A stretch of 64,000 nt of DNA from UBA668 sp041394605 (lineage in GTDB: Bacteria; Actinomycetota; Acidimicrobiia; Acidimicrobiales; Ilumatobacteraceae): positions 1 through 64,000 of the forward strand of contig JAWKHX010000015.1 of assembly GCA_041394605.1 (NCBI GenBank), in the 5' to 3' direction. The notes beneath the pieces are model-generated. The model ran no database searches. It was not told where the DNA came from and was given only the letters and a program-made list of their open reading frames with translations. Below, in pieces: positions 24,510-34,606 of the stretch (positions are counted from its first letter, which is position 1; every line of letters begins with the position of its first letter). The position numbers and the translations under genes are program-made.

Positions 24510-25370
24510 TCAGTCGAGGTAGCGGGACGGGTCCACCTGCAGCAGGCCGGCGTCCACTACCCGGCGGCTGAGCACGCGCCCCAGCGTCCGCAGGCGCTCG
24601 CAGCCGTCGTCGCCCAGCACCTCGTACGGCGCGGTCGAGCGCTGGTCGGTGAGGTCCTCGATCCGCTGGCGCAACGCCCGCCCCGCGTCGGTGAACGTCA
24701 GCCCGTCGCCGGCCAGCAGCCCGCGGGCGCGCAGGCGATCCTCCCCCGCGGCCCACGCGGCCTCCGGCCACGCCCGCGTGGCCCTCAGCACCTCCGCTGG
24801 CACATCGCCGCTGGCGGCGTGGGTGATCAGCGCCTCCACCCCGTCCAACCCCTCGCCCACCAGCGCGGCGAGGTGGCCGTCGCCGCGGAACTCACGCAGC
24901 AGGGTCTGGGCGTGCCACAGCACGAGGTGGGGCTGATCCGGCCACGGCAGCGAGGCGTGCGCGGCGAACAGTGGGCGCCCCTCCGGGTGCTCGCACGCTG
25001 CCTCGGCGGCCCGGCGCGCCAGCACGGCGGCCACGGCCAGGTCGTCGCCGCCAATGGCGTCACCGAATGCCCGCCGCAGCGCGAGGTCGGCCAACTCCAG
25101 CCTGGCCTCCAGGATGCGGGCAGGCGACGCCATCCCCCACGCGGCCGGGATGCTGCGGCACACCAGCGAGGGTTCGAAGTTGTAGAACGTGGCGATCACC
25201 ACCTCCGCCGGCACCGCCCCCATGGCCGCCGCACGAGAGGCGAAGTAGGCGGTGCGGTGGTGGCTGAGGCCGGCGCGGGCGTAGATCTCCGTGCCCTCCG
25301 GGGCGAAGTAGATCATCCCGTGCACGGGTTCGAGGGTGCGCCAGGTCTTCCGGGCAATGGTCGGGTCCAT
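24510..25370 (-). CDS. SCO6745-family protein
   Basis: The 286-residue protein matches the actinobacterial SCO6745 family as I remember it: it opens with RKTWRTLEPVHGMIYFAPEG, has FASRAAAMGAVPAEVVIATFYNF, LVLWHAQTLLREFRGDGHLAAL and ends with a winged-helix-like DGLTFTDAGRALRQRIEDLTDQ. The last part resembles MarR-type wings, but the family function is unknown. It starts at ATG 25370 and is divergent from the peroxiredoxin gene across 110 bases holding an ATTCCG-N10-CGGAAT inverted repeat. Confidence 0.78.
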   Translation of the reverse strand: MDPTIARKTWRTLEPVHGMIYFAPEGTEIYARAGLSHHRTAYFASRAAAMGAVPAEVVIATFYNFEPSLVCRSIPAAWGMASPARILEARLELADLALRRAFGDAIGGDDLAVAAVLARRAAEAACEHPEGRPLFAAHASLPWPDQPHLVLWHAQTLLREFRGDGHLAALVGEGLDGVEALITHAASGDVPAEVLRATRAWPEAAWAAGEDRLRARGLLAGDGLTFTDAGRALRQRIEDLTDQRSTAPYEVLGDDGCERLRTLGRVLSRRVVDAGLLQVDPSRYLD

Positions 25371-25394
25371 CGCCGCAGCATGGCAGACGGCAAT

Positions 25395-25416
25395 ATTCCG
25401 AAACTCCGACCGGAAT
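25395..25416. promoter_or_regulatory. Inverted repeat in divergent SCO6745-peroxiredoxin promoter region
   Basis: ATTCCG (25395-25400) and CGGAAT (25411-25416) are exact inverse complements with 10 bases between. The position between two divergent starts suggests a regulator site. No partner regulator is identified. Confidence 0.4.
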
Positions 25417-25480
25417 AGTCGGGATTAGGTGTAGTGTTGCACCCACTGACCACTCCACCGCCCCACCCGAAGGAGCAACC

Positions 25481-26116
<636 letters not shown>

Positions 26117-26181
26117 TGAACATCTGACGGTTCGCGCTCAGGTGCGGCCCGTTCCCTGCCGACACTCTCCCCGATCGACGA

Positions 26182-26212
26182 CGCCCCGCTGCTGCCTCTG
26201 GCCGGCGGGGCG
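26182..26212. terminator. Bidirectional hairpin between convergent genes
   Basis: CGCCCCGC (26182-26189) pairs perfectly with GCGGGGCG (26205-26212) around a 15-base loop, between the peroxiredoxin stop and the convergent DUF3052 stop. No T-run follows. Confidence 0.5.
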
Positions 26213-26220
26213 CCGTCGCG

Positions 26221-26643
26221 TCAGCGGCGCTTGGAGCCGCGGCGCTGGTCCTTGCGCTGCACGAACCGCAGGGCGCTCCAGGTGTCGTCGATGGCGCACA
26301 CCTTGTTGTCCACCCAGCCGGTGCGCAGCAGGGCACCCCGCAGCACGTCCTCGGTCAGTTCCGTGGCCACCCCGCTGGTCTTCTTCGGCCAGCACACCCA
26401 CACCGCCCCGTCCGGCTCCGCCGCGGCCGTCAGCTTCGGCCACTCCGCCACCAGCGCAGCCCGTGTGGTGTGGAACGTCACCACGACGTCGACGGGCAGG
26501 GCAAGGTGCTGCTGGCGGACGGCCTCGCCCACGTCGCCGAGGGTCGCCTCGAAGCCGGGCGGAGCGTGCAGCAGCGTGTAGACGGCGTCGCCGGTGATCC
26601 CCAACTTCTTCGGCAGCGGCGTGCCCGAGTACCCGGCGGTCAT
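26221..26643 (-). CDS. DUF3052-family protein
   Basis: This 140-residue protein carries the family opening GYSGTPLPKKLGITGD, then LLHAPPGFEATLGDV, VVVTFHTTRAALVAEWPKL, GAVWVCWPKKTSGVATELTEDVLR and GWVDNKVCAIDDTWSALRFV. The family is widespread in actinobacteria and has no settled function. ATG 26643 fits the family start; GTG 26661 is an alternative that would leave 26 bases to the permease stop. It lies 44 bases behind the second ABC permease on the same strand and could be its last operon gene. Confidence 0.85.
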   Translation of the reverse strand: MTAGYSGTPLPKKLGITGDAVYTLLHAPPGFEATLGDVGEAVRQQHLALPVDVVVTFHTTRAALVAEWPKLTAAAEPDGAVWVCWPKKTSGVATELTEDVLRGALLRTGWVDNKVCAIDDTWSALRFVQRKDQRRGSKRR

Positions 26644-26687
26644 GATCACCAACTGTGCCACAGCCGTGCCGGCCCGGGGCGGAGATG

Positions 26688-29222
26688 TCAGCCGTCGGCG
26701 GCGATGGCCCTCAGCACGTCCATGCGGGTGGCCCTCCACGCCGGCACGACGGCCGCGACCACACCGGCCACGAACGCCAGCCCCATGATCCACAGGATGT
26801 TGCCGACCGGGATCGAGTACTCGGTGAGCCCCTGGTCGCGCAGCGACACGATCACCAGGTAGCCGAGCACCAGGCCCATCACCACGCCGACCGCGGCCCC
26901 GTAGACGGACGTGATGACGCTCTCCCACCGCACCGTCGTGCGCACCTGGGCACGCGTCATGCCGACGGCGCGCAGCAGGCCGGTCTCCCGGCGCCGTTCG
27001 TAGACGGCCAGCAGCAGGGTGATGACGATGCCGAACGTGGCGATGACGATGGACAGGAACAGCAGGCCGTAGACGAAGGCCAGGCTGCGGTCGATGATGT
27101 CCGCCCGGCCGGCGATGAACTGCTCGCGGTCCTGCAACTCGCCGATCGGGTAGTCCGCCAGGATGGGCGCCACCGCGGCGCGCAACTCGGCGTCGGACAC
27201 GCCGGGCGCCCGGTTCACCACCACGAAGCCGGACAGCACCGACACGCTGGTGCCGTCGAAGGTGGCGCGGTCGAACAGGCGGGCGGGGGCGAAGTCGCCC
27301 GGGTCGTAGACGCCCTGCACGGTGAGCGTCACCGTGGCACCGTCGATCTCCACGTCGAACGGCGAGCCGAGCGCGAGGTCCTTCTTGCGGGCGAAGTCCT
27401 CACTCACCAGCACCCCCTCGGGGGTCAGATCGGTCATCGAGCCGGCGGTGAACGTGACGCTCACCACCTGCTCGGCGATCTCCGGGTCGATCTGCCAGCC
27501 GCGCACGCTCTCGCCATCGGGGGTGGCGAGGGACACGAACCCCAGGCCGGCCGCGGCACTGACCTCGGGCAGGGCGTTCATCCGGTCCACGAAGTCCTGC
27601 GGCAGGCTGAGGCTGCCGCCCCGGGTGGAGTTGACCACATAGTCGCCGACGAACGTCTCCCCGAACGTCTGGCGGATCTGCTCCTTGATCGACGCCGCGA
27701 AGACTGCCGCGCCGGTGACGAGGGCGACGCCGATGAGCACGGGTGCTGCGGTGCGAGCGGTGCGCCGCGGGTTGCGCTGCACATTGCCGCGGGCCATGGC
27801 ACCGGTGACGCCGCGCACGGCCTGCACCGGCGCGCCGATGATGCGGGCGATCGGCTTGGCCATCACCGGGCCGAGCAGCAGCACCGTGGCGAACAGGCAG
27901 ATGACGCCGGGGGCCAGCAGCAGCGCATCCGCCCCGGCGATAACGGCGACGACTGCGGCAGCGCCGATCGCGGCCACGAGGCCGGCGGCGATCACCCGAC
28001 GGCGCACGTTGCCGACCTTCTCCAGCACGGCGTCGGTCATCGCGGCCACGGGCGGGACCCTGCCGGCCCCCAGCGCGGGGCCGAGCGCCGCCACCAGACT
28101 GGCCATCGTGCCGGCGATGACGGTGACGACGACCGTGCGCGGCAGCAGCACCAGCCCGCGGGCCGGGATCACATAGTCCAGTGCGTCCAGCAGGGCCTTC
28201 ACCCCGGCGGCCAGCCCCACACCGCCGGCGACGCCCACCAGCGAGCCACCCACGCCGATGACGATCGCCTCCACCAGCAGGGACGCGGTGACCTGCCGCC
28301 TGCTGGCACCGAGCGCCCGCAGCAGGGCGTTCTCCCGCTGACGCTGGGCAGCGGTGATGGAGAACACGTTGTAGATCACGAACATGCCCACGCCCAGCGC
28401 GATGAACGAGAACACGCTGAGGAACACGGTGAGGAAGCTCAGCGTCTTCTCCACGTCGGATTGCGACTGGGCGGTGATCTGGGCGGACGTCAGCACCTCG
28501 GCCACATCCGGGTCCAGCGCGGCGGCGATCCGCTGCACCAACTCGTCGGCCGGCATGGTGCCGTCGCCACGCACCAGCACGGCGTCCACGAACCCGGGCT
28601 TGGCCACGAACTCCTCCGCCGTCGCCGCGTCGAACAGCGCCCACGTGGCATTGCCGGGCGAGATGATCGCGTCGTACTGGACGATGCCGACCAGCGTGAA
28701 GTCCCGCGACCCGGCCTCGGCGTTCACCTTCACGGCGTCGCCGACGGCGAAGCCCTCGTCTGCCGCGGTGACGCTGTCCATCACCATCTCGGTGGGACCG
28801 GCCGGCAGGCGGCCCTCGATGACCTTCCACAGGCTCAGTTCGCCGGTGTTGACGGTGGCGCCGAACGTCGGCGCAGTGGGCCGCTCCAGCGGCTGACCGT
28901 CCGGCCCGATGATGACGGCGTCGCCTTGCACGCTGGCCTGGGCGTCGGCCACGCCGGGCACGTCCCGAACCTGCTCCACCACGTCGCTCGGGAGGCGGTC
29001 GCGCCGCTCGAAGCCGAGGAAGTTCTCCACCGAGTTGCTGCTCTGCACGTAGGCGTCCACCCGGTCGTAGACGTCGGCGAACAGGGCGTCGAAGGTGCGC
29101 TCGATGGTGTCGCGGAACATGAACGTGCCCGCCAGGAACGACGTGCTGGCCACGATGGCCAGCCCGGTGAGCACCAGGCGGGCCCAGCGGGCCAGCACAC
29201 TCCTCATCGCCAGGCGAAACAT
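26688..29222 (-). CDS. ABC transporter permease (FtsX/MacB type), second copy
   Basis: The 844-residue membrane protein has an N-terminal anchor (residues 10-35), an extracytoplasmic MacB-like domain (about 40-260), a three-helix FtsX domain (about 265-400, with LRALGASRRQV), further helices near 420-510, a second extracytoplasmic domain and a second FtsX domain ending ETGLLRAVGMTRAQVRTTVRWESVI. The two ASR/MTR coupling motifs contact the ATPase. It is a paralogue of the permease upstream, and the pair with one ATPase probably makes a heterodimeric exporter or mechanotransducer. Gap to the upstream permease is 69 bases. Confidence 0.9.
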   Translation of the reverse strand: MFRLAMRSVLARWARLVLTGLAIVASTSFLAGTFMFRDTIERTFDALFADVYDRVDAYVQSSNSVENFLGFERRDRLPSDVVEQVRDVPGVADAQASVQGDAVIIGPDGQPLERPTAPTFGATVNTGELSLWKVIEGRLPAGPTEMVMDSVTAADEGFAVGDAVKVNAEAGSRDFTLVGIVQYDAIISPGNATWALFDAATAEEFVAKPGFVDAVLVRGDGTMPADELVQRIAAALDPDVAEVLTSAQITAQSQSDVEKTLSFLTVFLSVFSFIALGVGMFVIYNVFSITAAQRQRENALLRALGASRRQVTASLLVEAIVIGVGGSLVGVAGGVGLAAGVKALLDALDYVIPARGLVLLPRTVVVTVIAGTMASLVAALGPALGAGRVPPVAAMTDAVLEKVGNVRRRVIAAGLVAAIGAAAVVAVIAGADALLLAPGVICLFATVLLLGPVMAKPIARIIGAPVQAVRGVTGAMARGNVQRNPRRTARTAAPVLIGVALVTGAAVFAASIKEQIRQTFGETFVGDYVVNSTRGGSLSLPQDFVDRMNALPEVSAAAGLGFVSLATPDGESVRGWQIDPEIAEQVVSVTFTAGSMTDLTPEGVLVSEDFARKKDLALGSPFDVEIDGATVTLTVQGVYDPGDFAPARLFDRATFDGTSVSVLSGFVVVNRAPGVSDAELRAAVAPILADYPIGELQDREQFIAGRADIIDRSLAFVYGLLFLSIVIATFGIVITLLLAVYERRRETGLLRAVGMTRAQVRTTVRWESVITSVYGAAVGVVMGLVLGYLVIVSLRDQGLTEYSIPVGNILWIMGLAFVAGVVAAVVPAWRATRMDVLRAIAADG

Positions 29223-29291
29223 CCGCTCATCCTTCCCCGGCGGCCCTGGGGCCCGCCAGGCGAGCCCCAGGATTGTTGCCGTCGGATGTCG

Positions 29292-31820
29292 TCACGTGGT
29301 GGCGATGGCGTCGAGCATGTCCGCCTTGGCGGCCTTGCGGGCGGGGATGAACGCGGCGGCTGCGGCCAGGACGAACACACCGACGGCCGCCACCCCGATG
29401 GTGCCGACCGGGGCCTTGAACACCCCGAGGCCATCGTCCTCGAACGACTTGACGATGATCCAGCCCAGCGTGGTGCCGAGCACGGTGCCCATCACCACGC
29501 CGACGATGCCGGTGATGATGCTCTCCCACAGCACGCTGCTGCGGACCTGACGACGGGTCATGCCCACCGCCCGCAGCAGGCCGAGTTCACGACGCCGCTC
29601 CCACACCGCCAACCACAGGGTGATGACGATGCCGATGGCGGCGATGAACACGGACATGGCCAGGAGGGCGTAGATGAAGTTCAGGAACCCGTCGATCTGG
29701 TCGTCGGTGCTGTCGATGAAGCCGTCGCGGCTCTGCACCTTCACCGTGGGGTACTGGTCCACGATGCCCTCGAGCGTTGCCGTGGTGGCCGCCGACTCGC
29801 CGCCGGCGGACTTCACGTACACCTGGATGTCGCGGAGGAAGTTGGCCGACGGACCGGTGAACAGCGCACGGTTGACGAGGATGTCGGTGTACCCACCCGT
29901 GGTGTAGATGCCCTGCACGGTCAGCGTCACCAGCGAGCCGTCGATCAGCCGCACCGGCAGGGTGTCGCCCATGCCGACGTCCAGCGACGACGCCTTGTCC
30001 TTCTGCAGCAGCACGCCGTCGGCGGTCAACTGCGGGAAGCCGCCGTCGGTGAAGTCGAAGTTGAACAGATCCTCCGCCGGCTTCGGGTCGATCGCCGCCA
30101 CGAACGTGCCCTTGGTGTCGTCGCCGAGCACCACCTGGCTGAAGCCCACGGGGAAGACCTCGCCCACATCGGCGTCGTTGAGGTCCTGCACCAACTGCGG
30201 CGGCACGAAGCCGCTCTGCTGGTCGCTGGGCGTGACGATGTAGTCGCCCACGAAGGACTCGCCGATGACTTCGCGGATGCTGGCCTTGGCCGACGAGCCG
30301 AGCGTGGCCACACCGATGATCAGCGACAGGCCCACGGCCAGCGCACCGGCGGTGAGCGCCGTGCGCTTCGGGTTGCGGGCGGCGTTGCGGCCGGCCATCG
30401 TGCCCGCCGCGCCACGCAGCTTGCCGAGCGCCGGCGACGACAGCCGGGCGATCGGCCCGGCCACGAACGGCCCGAGCGCGATGAGTGCGGTGAACAGCGC
30501 CGCCACACCCACACCCAGCCAACGGGCGTCGCCGCCCAGGCCGGCCGCCACGGAGGCGATGGCGATCAGCACGCTGGCGCCACCGACCACCTTGCGCTTC
30601 ATCGAGACGTCGGCGCGGTCGATGGCCACGTCGCGCATGGCCGCCAGCGGCGGCACCCGGCCGGACCGGATGGCCGGCACGACCGCACAGAGCATGGTGA
30701 CCACGGTGCCGACGATCAGCGTGATGACGAACCCGGTGACGTGAATGGTCAGCTGGGTGTCGCCGGGGCCGAAGCCGGCGGCGTTGAGGCCGGTGAGGAT
30801 GACGAAGGCCAGGCCCACGCCACCCAGGCTGCCGAGCACCGAGCCGCCGAGGCCCACGATCAGCGCCTCGATGAACATCGAGCGGGTGACCTGGCTGCGG
30901 CTGGCACCGACGGCCCGCAGCAGCGCGTTCTCCTTCTCCCGCTGGGCGGCGCTGATGCTGAACACGTTGTAGATGATGAAGCTGCCGACGAACAGCGAGA
31001 TCACAGCGAAGATGGTGAGGAAGATCGTCAGGAACGACAGGCTCGTCTCGACGGCGTCCTGGTTCTCCTTGATGATCTCGGCACCCGTCAGGGTCTCCAC
31101 AGCCGGGTCGTCGATCGCCGCTTGCACGCTGTCGGCCAGTTCCTGCTGGCTGACGGTGCCGTCGCCGACCACGATGATGCTGTCCACCTTGGTGGTGTCG
31201 CCGATCACCATCTCCTGCGCGGTGGGCAGGTCGAACAGCACGAACGTGGCGCCGCCGGTGGAGTCGCTGCCGGCGAACTTGGCGATGCCCACGATGGTGA
31301 AGTCGCGCTGCGCCTCCAGGGTGGTGACGGTGACGGTGTCGCCGATCTCGATGCCCGACTTCTTCGCCGAAGCACCGTCGATGACCGCTTCGTTCGGGCC
31401 CTCCGGGCCACGGCCTTCCTTCAGGCTCCACGGCGAGTTCGCACTGCCCGACCAGACCGAGCCGTACTTCGGCGGGCCGTCCTGGCCCACCGTCTTGCCC
31501 TCGAAGACCACGGCGGCCGTGCCCTGTACATCGGCGAAGGCCGACTCCACGTGGGGCACGGACTCCACCACGCCGAGCAGCGACAGGTCGATGCGGTCGC
31601 GGGTGTCGTTGCCGAAGTCGCCCTCGATGACGTTGGCCGAGCGCACGAACGCGTCGGTGTGCTCGTAGGCGGACGCAAAGAGGCGATCGAAGCTGCCCTT
31701 GATGGTGTCGCTGAACACGAACACCCCATTGAGGAAGGCCGTGCCGGCGATGACCGCCAGCGCGGTGAGGATCAGCCGCCCTTTGCGGCTGAGGATGTGT
31801 TTGAGGCTGAGCTTGAACAT
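29292..31820 (-). CDS. ABC transporter permease (FtsX/MacB type), first copy
   Basis: An 842-residue paralogue of the permease at 26688, with the same plan: anchor MFKLSLKHILSRKGRLILTALAVIAGTAF, a MacB-like extracytoplasmic domain, an FtsX domain with LLRAVGASRSQVTRS, a second extracytoplasmic region containing GDYIVTPSDQQ and a final FtsX domain with LGLLRAVGMTRRQVRSS. It starts 10 bases after the ATPase stop, so the two are co-translated. Two-component-linked exporters of this type often act in envelope stress or antimicrobial defence; the substrate cannot be read here. Confidence 0.9.
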   Translation of the reverse strand: MFKLSLKHILSRKGRLILTALAVIAGTAFLNGVFVFSDTIKGSFDRLFASAYEHTDAFVRSANVIEGDFGNDTRDRIDLSLLGVVESVPHVESAFADVQGTAAVVFEGKTVGQDGPPKYGSVWSGSANSPWSLKEGRGPEGPNEAVIDGASAKKSGIEIGDTVTVTTLEAQRDFTIVGIAKFAGSDSTGGATFVLFDLPTAQEMVIGDTTKVDSIIVVGDGTVSQQELADSVQAAIDDPAVETLTGAEIIKENQDAVETSLSFLTIFLTIFAVISLFVGSFIIYNVFSISAAQREKENALLRAVGASRSQVTRSMFIEALIVGLGGSVLGSLGGVGLAFVILTGLNAAGFGPGDTQLTIHVTGFVITLIVGTVVTMLCAVVPAIRSGRVPPLAAMRDVAIDRADVSMKRKVVGGASVLIAIASVAAGLGGDARWLGVGVAALFTALIALGPFVAGPIARLSSPALGKLRGAAGTMAGRNAARNPKRTALTAGALAVGLSLIIGVATLGSSAKASIREVIGESFVGDYIVTPSDQQSGFVPPQLVQDLNDADVGEVFPVGFSQVVLGDDTKGTFVAAIDPKPAEDLFNFDFTDGGFPQLTADGVLLQKDKASSLDVGMGDTLPVRLIDGSLVTLTVQGIYTTGGYTDILVNRALFTGPSANFLRDIQVYVKSAGGESAATTATLEGIVDQYPTVKVQSRDGFIDSTDDQIDGFLNFIYALLAMSVFIAAIGIVITLWLAVWERRRELGLLRAVGMTRRQVRSSVLWESIITGIVGVVMGTVLGTTLGWIIVKSFEDDGLGVFKAPVGTIGVAAVGVFVLAAAAAFIPARKAAKADMLDAIATT

Positions 31821-31830
31821 GGCGGCACGC

Positions 31831-32580
31831 TCACTCCCCGAACTTCTTCATCCGGTCCAGCACGCGCTCGGCCGTGGGCTCCTGCATCTCGTCGACGATC
31901 TTGCCGTCGGCGAGGAAGATCACCCGGTCCGCGTAGGAGGCCGCAGTGGGGTCGTGGGTAACCATCACGATGGTCTGGCCCAGCTCGCGCACGGCGCGGC
32001 GCATGAAGTCCAGGATCTCGGCGCCGGTGCGGCTGTCCAGGTTGCCGGTGGGCTCGTCGGCGAAGATGATCGTCGGCTGGCTGGCCAGGGCGCGGGCGAC
32101 GGCCACACGCTGCTGCTGACCACCGGACAACTCGCTGGGGCGGTGCTTCAAGCGATCGCGCAGGCCCACCGTGTCGATCACCCGGTCGATCCATTCCTGG
32201 TCGCCCTTTTGCCCGCCCAGCAGCAGGGGCAGGGTGATGTTCTCCAGCGCGGTCAGCGTGGGCACGAGGTTGTAGGCCTGGAAGATGAAGCCCACGGCGG
32301 TGCGGCGAAGTTCGGTGAGCTGCTTGTCGCTCAGCGACGCCAGGTAGGTGCCGCCGATGTACACCGCGCCGGTGGTGAGTTCGTCCAGCCCGGCCAGGCA
32401 GTGCATGAGAGTGCTCTTGCCCGAGCCGGACGGGCCCATGATCGCGGTGAAGCGGCCCTCCTCGAACTGCACGGTCACCCCATCCAGGGCGCGCACCTCG
32501 CTGTCGCCACCGCCGTAGATCTTCACGGCATCGACCGCGCCTGCGGCAGCCGTCGTCGTCATCACATTCGTCTCGCTCAT
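31831..32580 (-). CDS. ABC transporter ATP-binding protein (MacB/LolD type)
   Basis: A 249-residue ATPase with all motifs: Walker A GPSGSGKST, Q-loop FIFQAYNLVPTLTALENI, signature LSGGQQQRVAVARAL, Walker B IIFADEPTGNLDS and H-loop VTHDP. The Q-loop sequence and GNLDS are typical of LolD/MacB/FtsE-type ATPases that drive FtsX permeases, two of which follow. ATG 32580 was preferred over an upstream TTG. The two-component genes end 102 bases upstream on the same strand. Confidence 0.95.
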   Translation of the reverse strand: MSETNVMTTTAAAGAVDAVKIYGGGDSEVRALDGVTVQFEEGRFTAIMGPSGSGKSTLMHCLAGLDELTTGAVYIGGTYLASLSDKQLTELRRTAVGFIFQAYNLVPTLTALENITLPLLLGGQKGDQEWIDRVIDTVGLRDRLKHRPSELSGGQQQRVAVARALASQPTIIFADEPTGNLDSRTGAEILDFMRRAVRELGQTIVMVTHDPTAASYADRVIFLADGKIVDEMQEPTAERVLDRMKKFGE

Positions 32581-32682
32581 ACCGACCGTTGTACCGCTGG
32601 GCGTCAACCCTCGCCATCCACTGCGCGGCTGACTGCGGTCATCCCAAAGGCGGATCGTGGTGCCGGCCGTCGGGCCGAACCG

Positions 32683-33375
32683 TCAGGCCGTTCCGTCAGG
32701 AGCGCCCGGGGTGACGAGGCCGCACTCGTAGGCGAACACCACGGCCTGCACCCGGTCGCGCAGGTCCAGCTTGGTGAGCACCCGGCCCACATGGGTCTTC
32801 ACGGTGGCCTCGCCGAGGTACAACTCGGTGGCGATCTCGCCGTTGGACAGGCCGCGGGCCATCAGCCGCAGCACTTCCAGCTCCCGCTCGGTCAGCTCGG
32901 CCAGGCCGGGGGCGACCGCCTCGGGGTGGACGGCCGGCCGCCGCGACACCTCCTCGATCAGCAGGCGGGTGACCGAGGGGGCCAGCAGGGCGTCGCCGGC
33001 GGCGATCACCCGCACGGCGCTGATCAGCTGGTCGGCCGGCGCGTCCTTCAACAGGAAGCCGCTGGCACCGGCCCGCAGCGCGGCGTACACGTACTCGTCG
33101 AGGTCGAACGTGGTGAGCATCAGCACCCGTGCCGCGCTGTCGCCGGCGGTGACCAGCCGGGTGGCTTCGATGCCGTCCATCACCGGCATCCGCACGTCCA
33201 TCAGCACCACGTCCGGCCGAGCCCGGCGCACCAGCTCCACGGCCTCCTGGCCGTTGCCCGCCTCGCCGACGACCGTGATGTCCGGCTCCGTCTCCAGGAT
33301 CATCCGGAACCCCGCCCGCACCATCGCCTGGTCATCCACGAGCGCGACGCGAACGAGGCCGCCCGAGCCGGTCAT
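32683..33375 (-). CDS. NarL/LuxR-family response regulator
   Basis: This 230-residue regulator has a receiver domain (DD at 14-15, phospho-acceptor Asp60 in VVLMDVRMPVMDG, Thr at MLTTF, Lys in FLLKD) and a C-terminal LuxR helix-turn-helix (LTERELEVLRLMARGLSNGEIA and ATVKTHVGRVLTKL). The start overlaps the kinase stop by four bases (ATGA), so the pair is coupled. The ABC transporter genes downstream on the same strand are the likely target. Confidence 0.95.
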   Translation of the reverse strand: MTGSGGLVRVALVDDQAMVRAGFRMILETEPDITVVGEAGNGQEAVELVRRARPDVVLMDVRMPVMDGIEATRLVTAGDSAARVLMLTTFDLDEYVYAALRAGASGFLLKDAPADQLISAVRVIAAGDALLAPSVTRLLIEEVSRRPAVHPEAVAPGLAELTERELEVLRLMARGLSNGEIATELYLGEATVKTHVGRVLTKLDLRDRVQAVVFAYECGLVTPGAPDGTA

Positions 33376-34532
33376 GACGCAACCGGGAACGTGGCCCGCA
33401 CCCGCCAGCCGCCGCCGGAGCGTGGCCCGGCGTGCAGCTCGCCCTTGTAGGCCGCCACCCGCTCCTTCATCCCCACCAGGCCGAACCCTGCCGGGGTGGC
33501 GTCGGCGCTGGCGCCACGGCCGTCGTCGGCCACCTCCACGGTCAGCGCACCGTCATCCCGCCGTACCGATACGTCCACCCGGCGTACCGGCCCGGCATGG
33601 CGGCGCACGTTGGTGAGCGCCTCCTGCACGATGCGGAACGCGCTGACCTCCACACCCGGCGGCAGCGACTCCAGGTCGCCGTCCAGGTGCACCTCCACCG
33701 GTAGGTCGGTGGAGGCTTCCACCAGCCCGGTGAGCGCAGCCAGCGAGGGCTGGGGGGCGAGAGCGGCCTCACCGCCGTCGTCGCGCAGCACGCCGAGGAT
33801 GCGGCGCATCTCGGCCATCGCATCGCGGCCGGTGGCCTCCACCGTGGCCAGCGCCGCTTCGGCCTGTGCCGTGTCGCGGCCCAACTGGCGGCGGGCCGCC
33901 GAGGCCTGGATGACCATCAGGCTGATGCTGTGCGCCACCACGTCGTGCAGCTCGCGGGCGATGCGGGCCCGTTCCTCCTGCAGCTGGCGCTGGGCCAGCA
34001 GCTCCTTCTCCCGCTCGGCCCGGTCGGCACGGTCGGCCAGTTCCTGTGCCCGCTCGCGCCGCCGGCGGACGTTGTCGCCCACCACCAGCGCCGCCAGGAA
34101 CGACACGGGCGTGGCGATCAGTGCCTGCCACGGGGCGTCGCCGGTGAACAGGCCGACGATGATCAGCACGATGGCCGCCGCCAGGCACAGCGAGGCCGTG
34201 ATGGTGCGCCGCCGGCCGCTGACGTAGGCACCCAACGAGTAGGTGGCCACGACCACGCCGCTCCACCCGGCACCCTCGAAGTTGCCGACCTCCAGCGCCA
34301 TCTGGGCCAGCAGCACGGCGACGAGCGTGCCGATCGGCGCCCGGCGACGGAACGCGATCGGCAGCGAGGCGAACACGGTGAGCACCACGCTGAACCATTT
34401 CGGGTGGCCGATGCCGTCGCCGTGCATGGTGAGGTGCGAGCCCAGGCTCATCGTCATGACCAGGGCGGCGAGCATCCAGTCGGCGCCGACGGGGTGGCTG
34501 CGAAGCCACTGGACGGGGCGGTGGCGGGCCAT
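33372..34532 (-). CDS. Sensor histidine kinase (HisKA_3 / LiaS-DesK type)
   Basis: The 386-residue kinase has five or six membrane helices in residues 20-152 with short loops, so the signal is probably sensed inside or at the membrane. A coiled coil (155-185) leads to the HisKA_3 motif ARIARELHDVVAHS, phospho-acceptor His196. The ATPase domain has EALTNVRRHAGP (N-box), VADDGRG and GFGLVGMKERV. ATG 34532 was chosen because a -10 box lies 8 bases upstream. It opens the minus-strand run kinase-regulator-ATPase-permease-permease. Confidence 0.93.
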   Translation of the reverse strand: MARHRPVQWLRSHPVGADWMLAALVMTMSLGSHLTMHGDGIGHPKWFSVVLTVFASLPIAFRRRAPIGTLVAVLLAQMALEVGNFEGAGWSGVVVATYSLGAYVSGRRRTITASLCLAAAIVLIIVGLFTGDAPWQALIATPVSFLAALVVGDNVRRRRERAQELADRADRAEREKELLAQRQLQEERARIARELHDVVAHSISLMVIQASAARRQLGRDTAQAEAALATVEATGRDAMAEMRRILGVLRDDGGEAALAPQPSLAALTGLVEASTDLPVEVHLDGDLESLPPGVEVSAFRIVQEALTNVRRHAGPVRRVDVSVRRDDGALTVEVADDGRGASADATPAGFGLVGMKERVAAYKGELHAGPRSGGGWRVRATFPVAS

Positions 34533-34540
34533 CGGCAGCC

Positions 34541-34546
34541 ACGCTA
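34541..34546 (-). promoter_or_regulatory. -10 element, leaderless start of histidine kinase
   Basis: TAGCGT on the minus strand ends 8 bases before ATG 34532; it supports the short form of the kinase. Confidence 0.5.
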
Positions 34547-34568
34547 ACGGCCCCGAGGAAACAGGGCG

Positions 34569-34584
34569 TCCACCTTGCGGTGGA
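34569..34584 (+). promoter_or_regulatory. Small perfect hairpin upstream of cyclase gene
   Basis: TCCACC (34569-34574), TTGC loop, GGTGGA (34579-34584): a perfect 6-bp stem just before the TACGCT -10 box (34592-34597) of the cyclase gene. In DNA it would be a palindromic operator; if transcribed from an upstream start, an RNA hairpin. Confidence 0.35.
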
Positions 34585-34591
34585 TGTGGCC

Positions 34592-34597
34592 TACGCT
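34592..34597 (+). promoter_or_regulatory. -10 element, near-leaderless start
   Basis: TACGCT ends 9 bases before ATG 34607 of the cyclase gene. Confidence 0.45.
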
Positions 34598-34606
34598 CCA
34601 CGGCTG

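Noticed and set aside
26655..31961. 1768-codon open frame on the plus strand
   Set aside because: It lies opposite the two ABC permease genes, is rich in His, Arg and Gly and has no family signature; the minus-strand proteins are clear.
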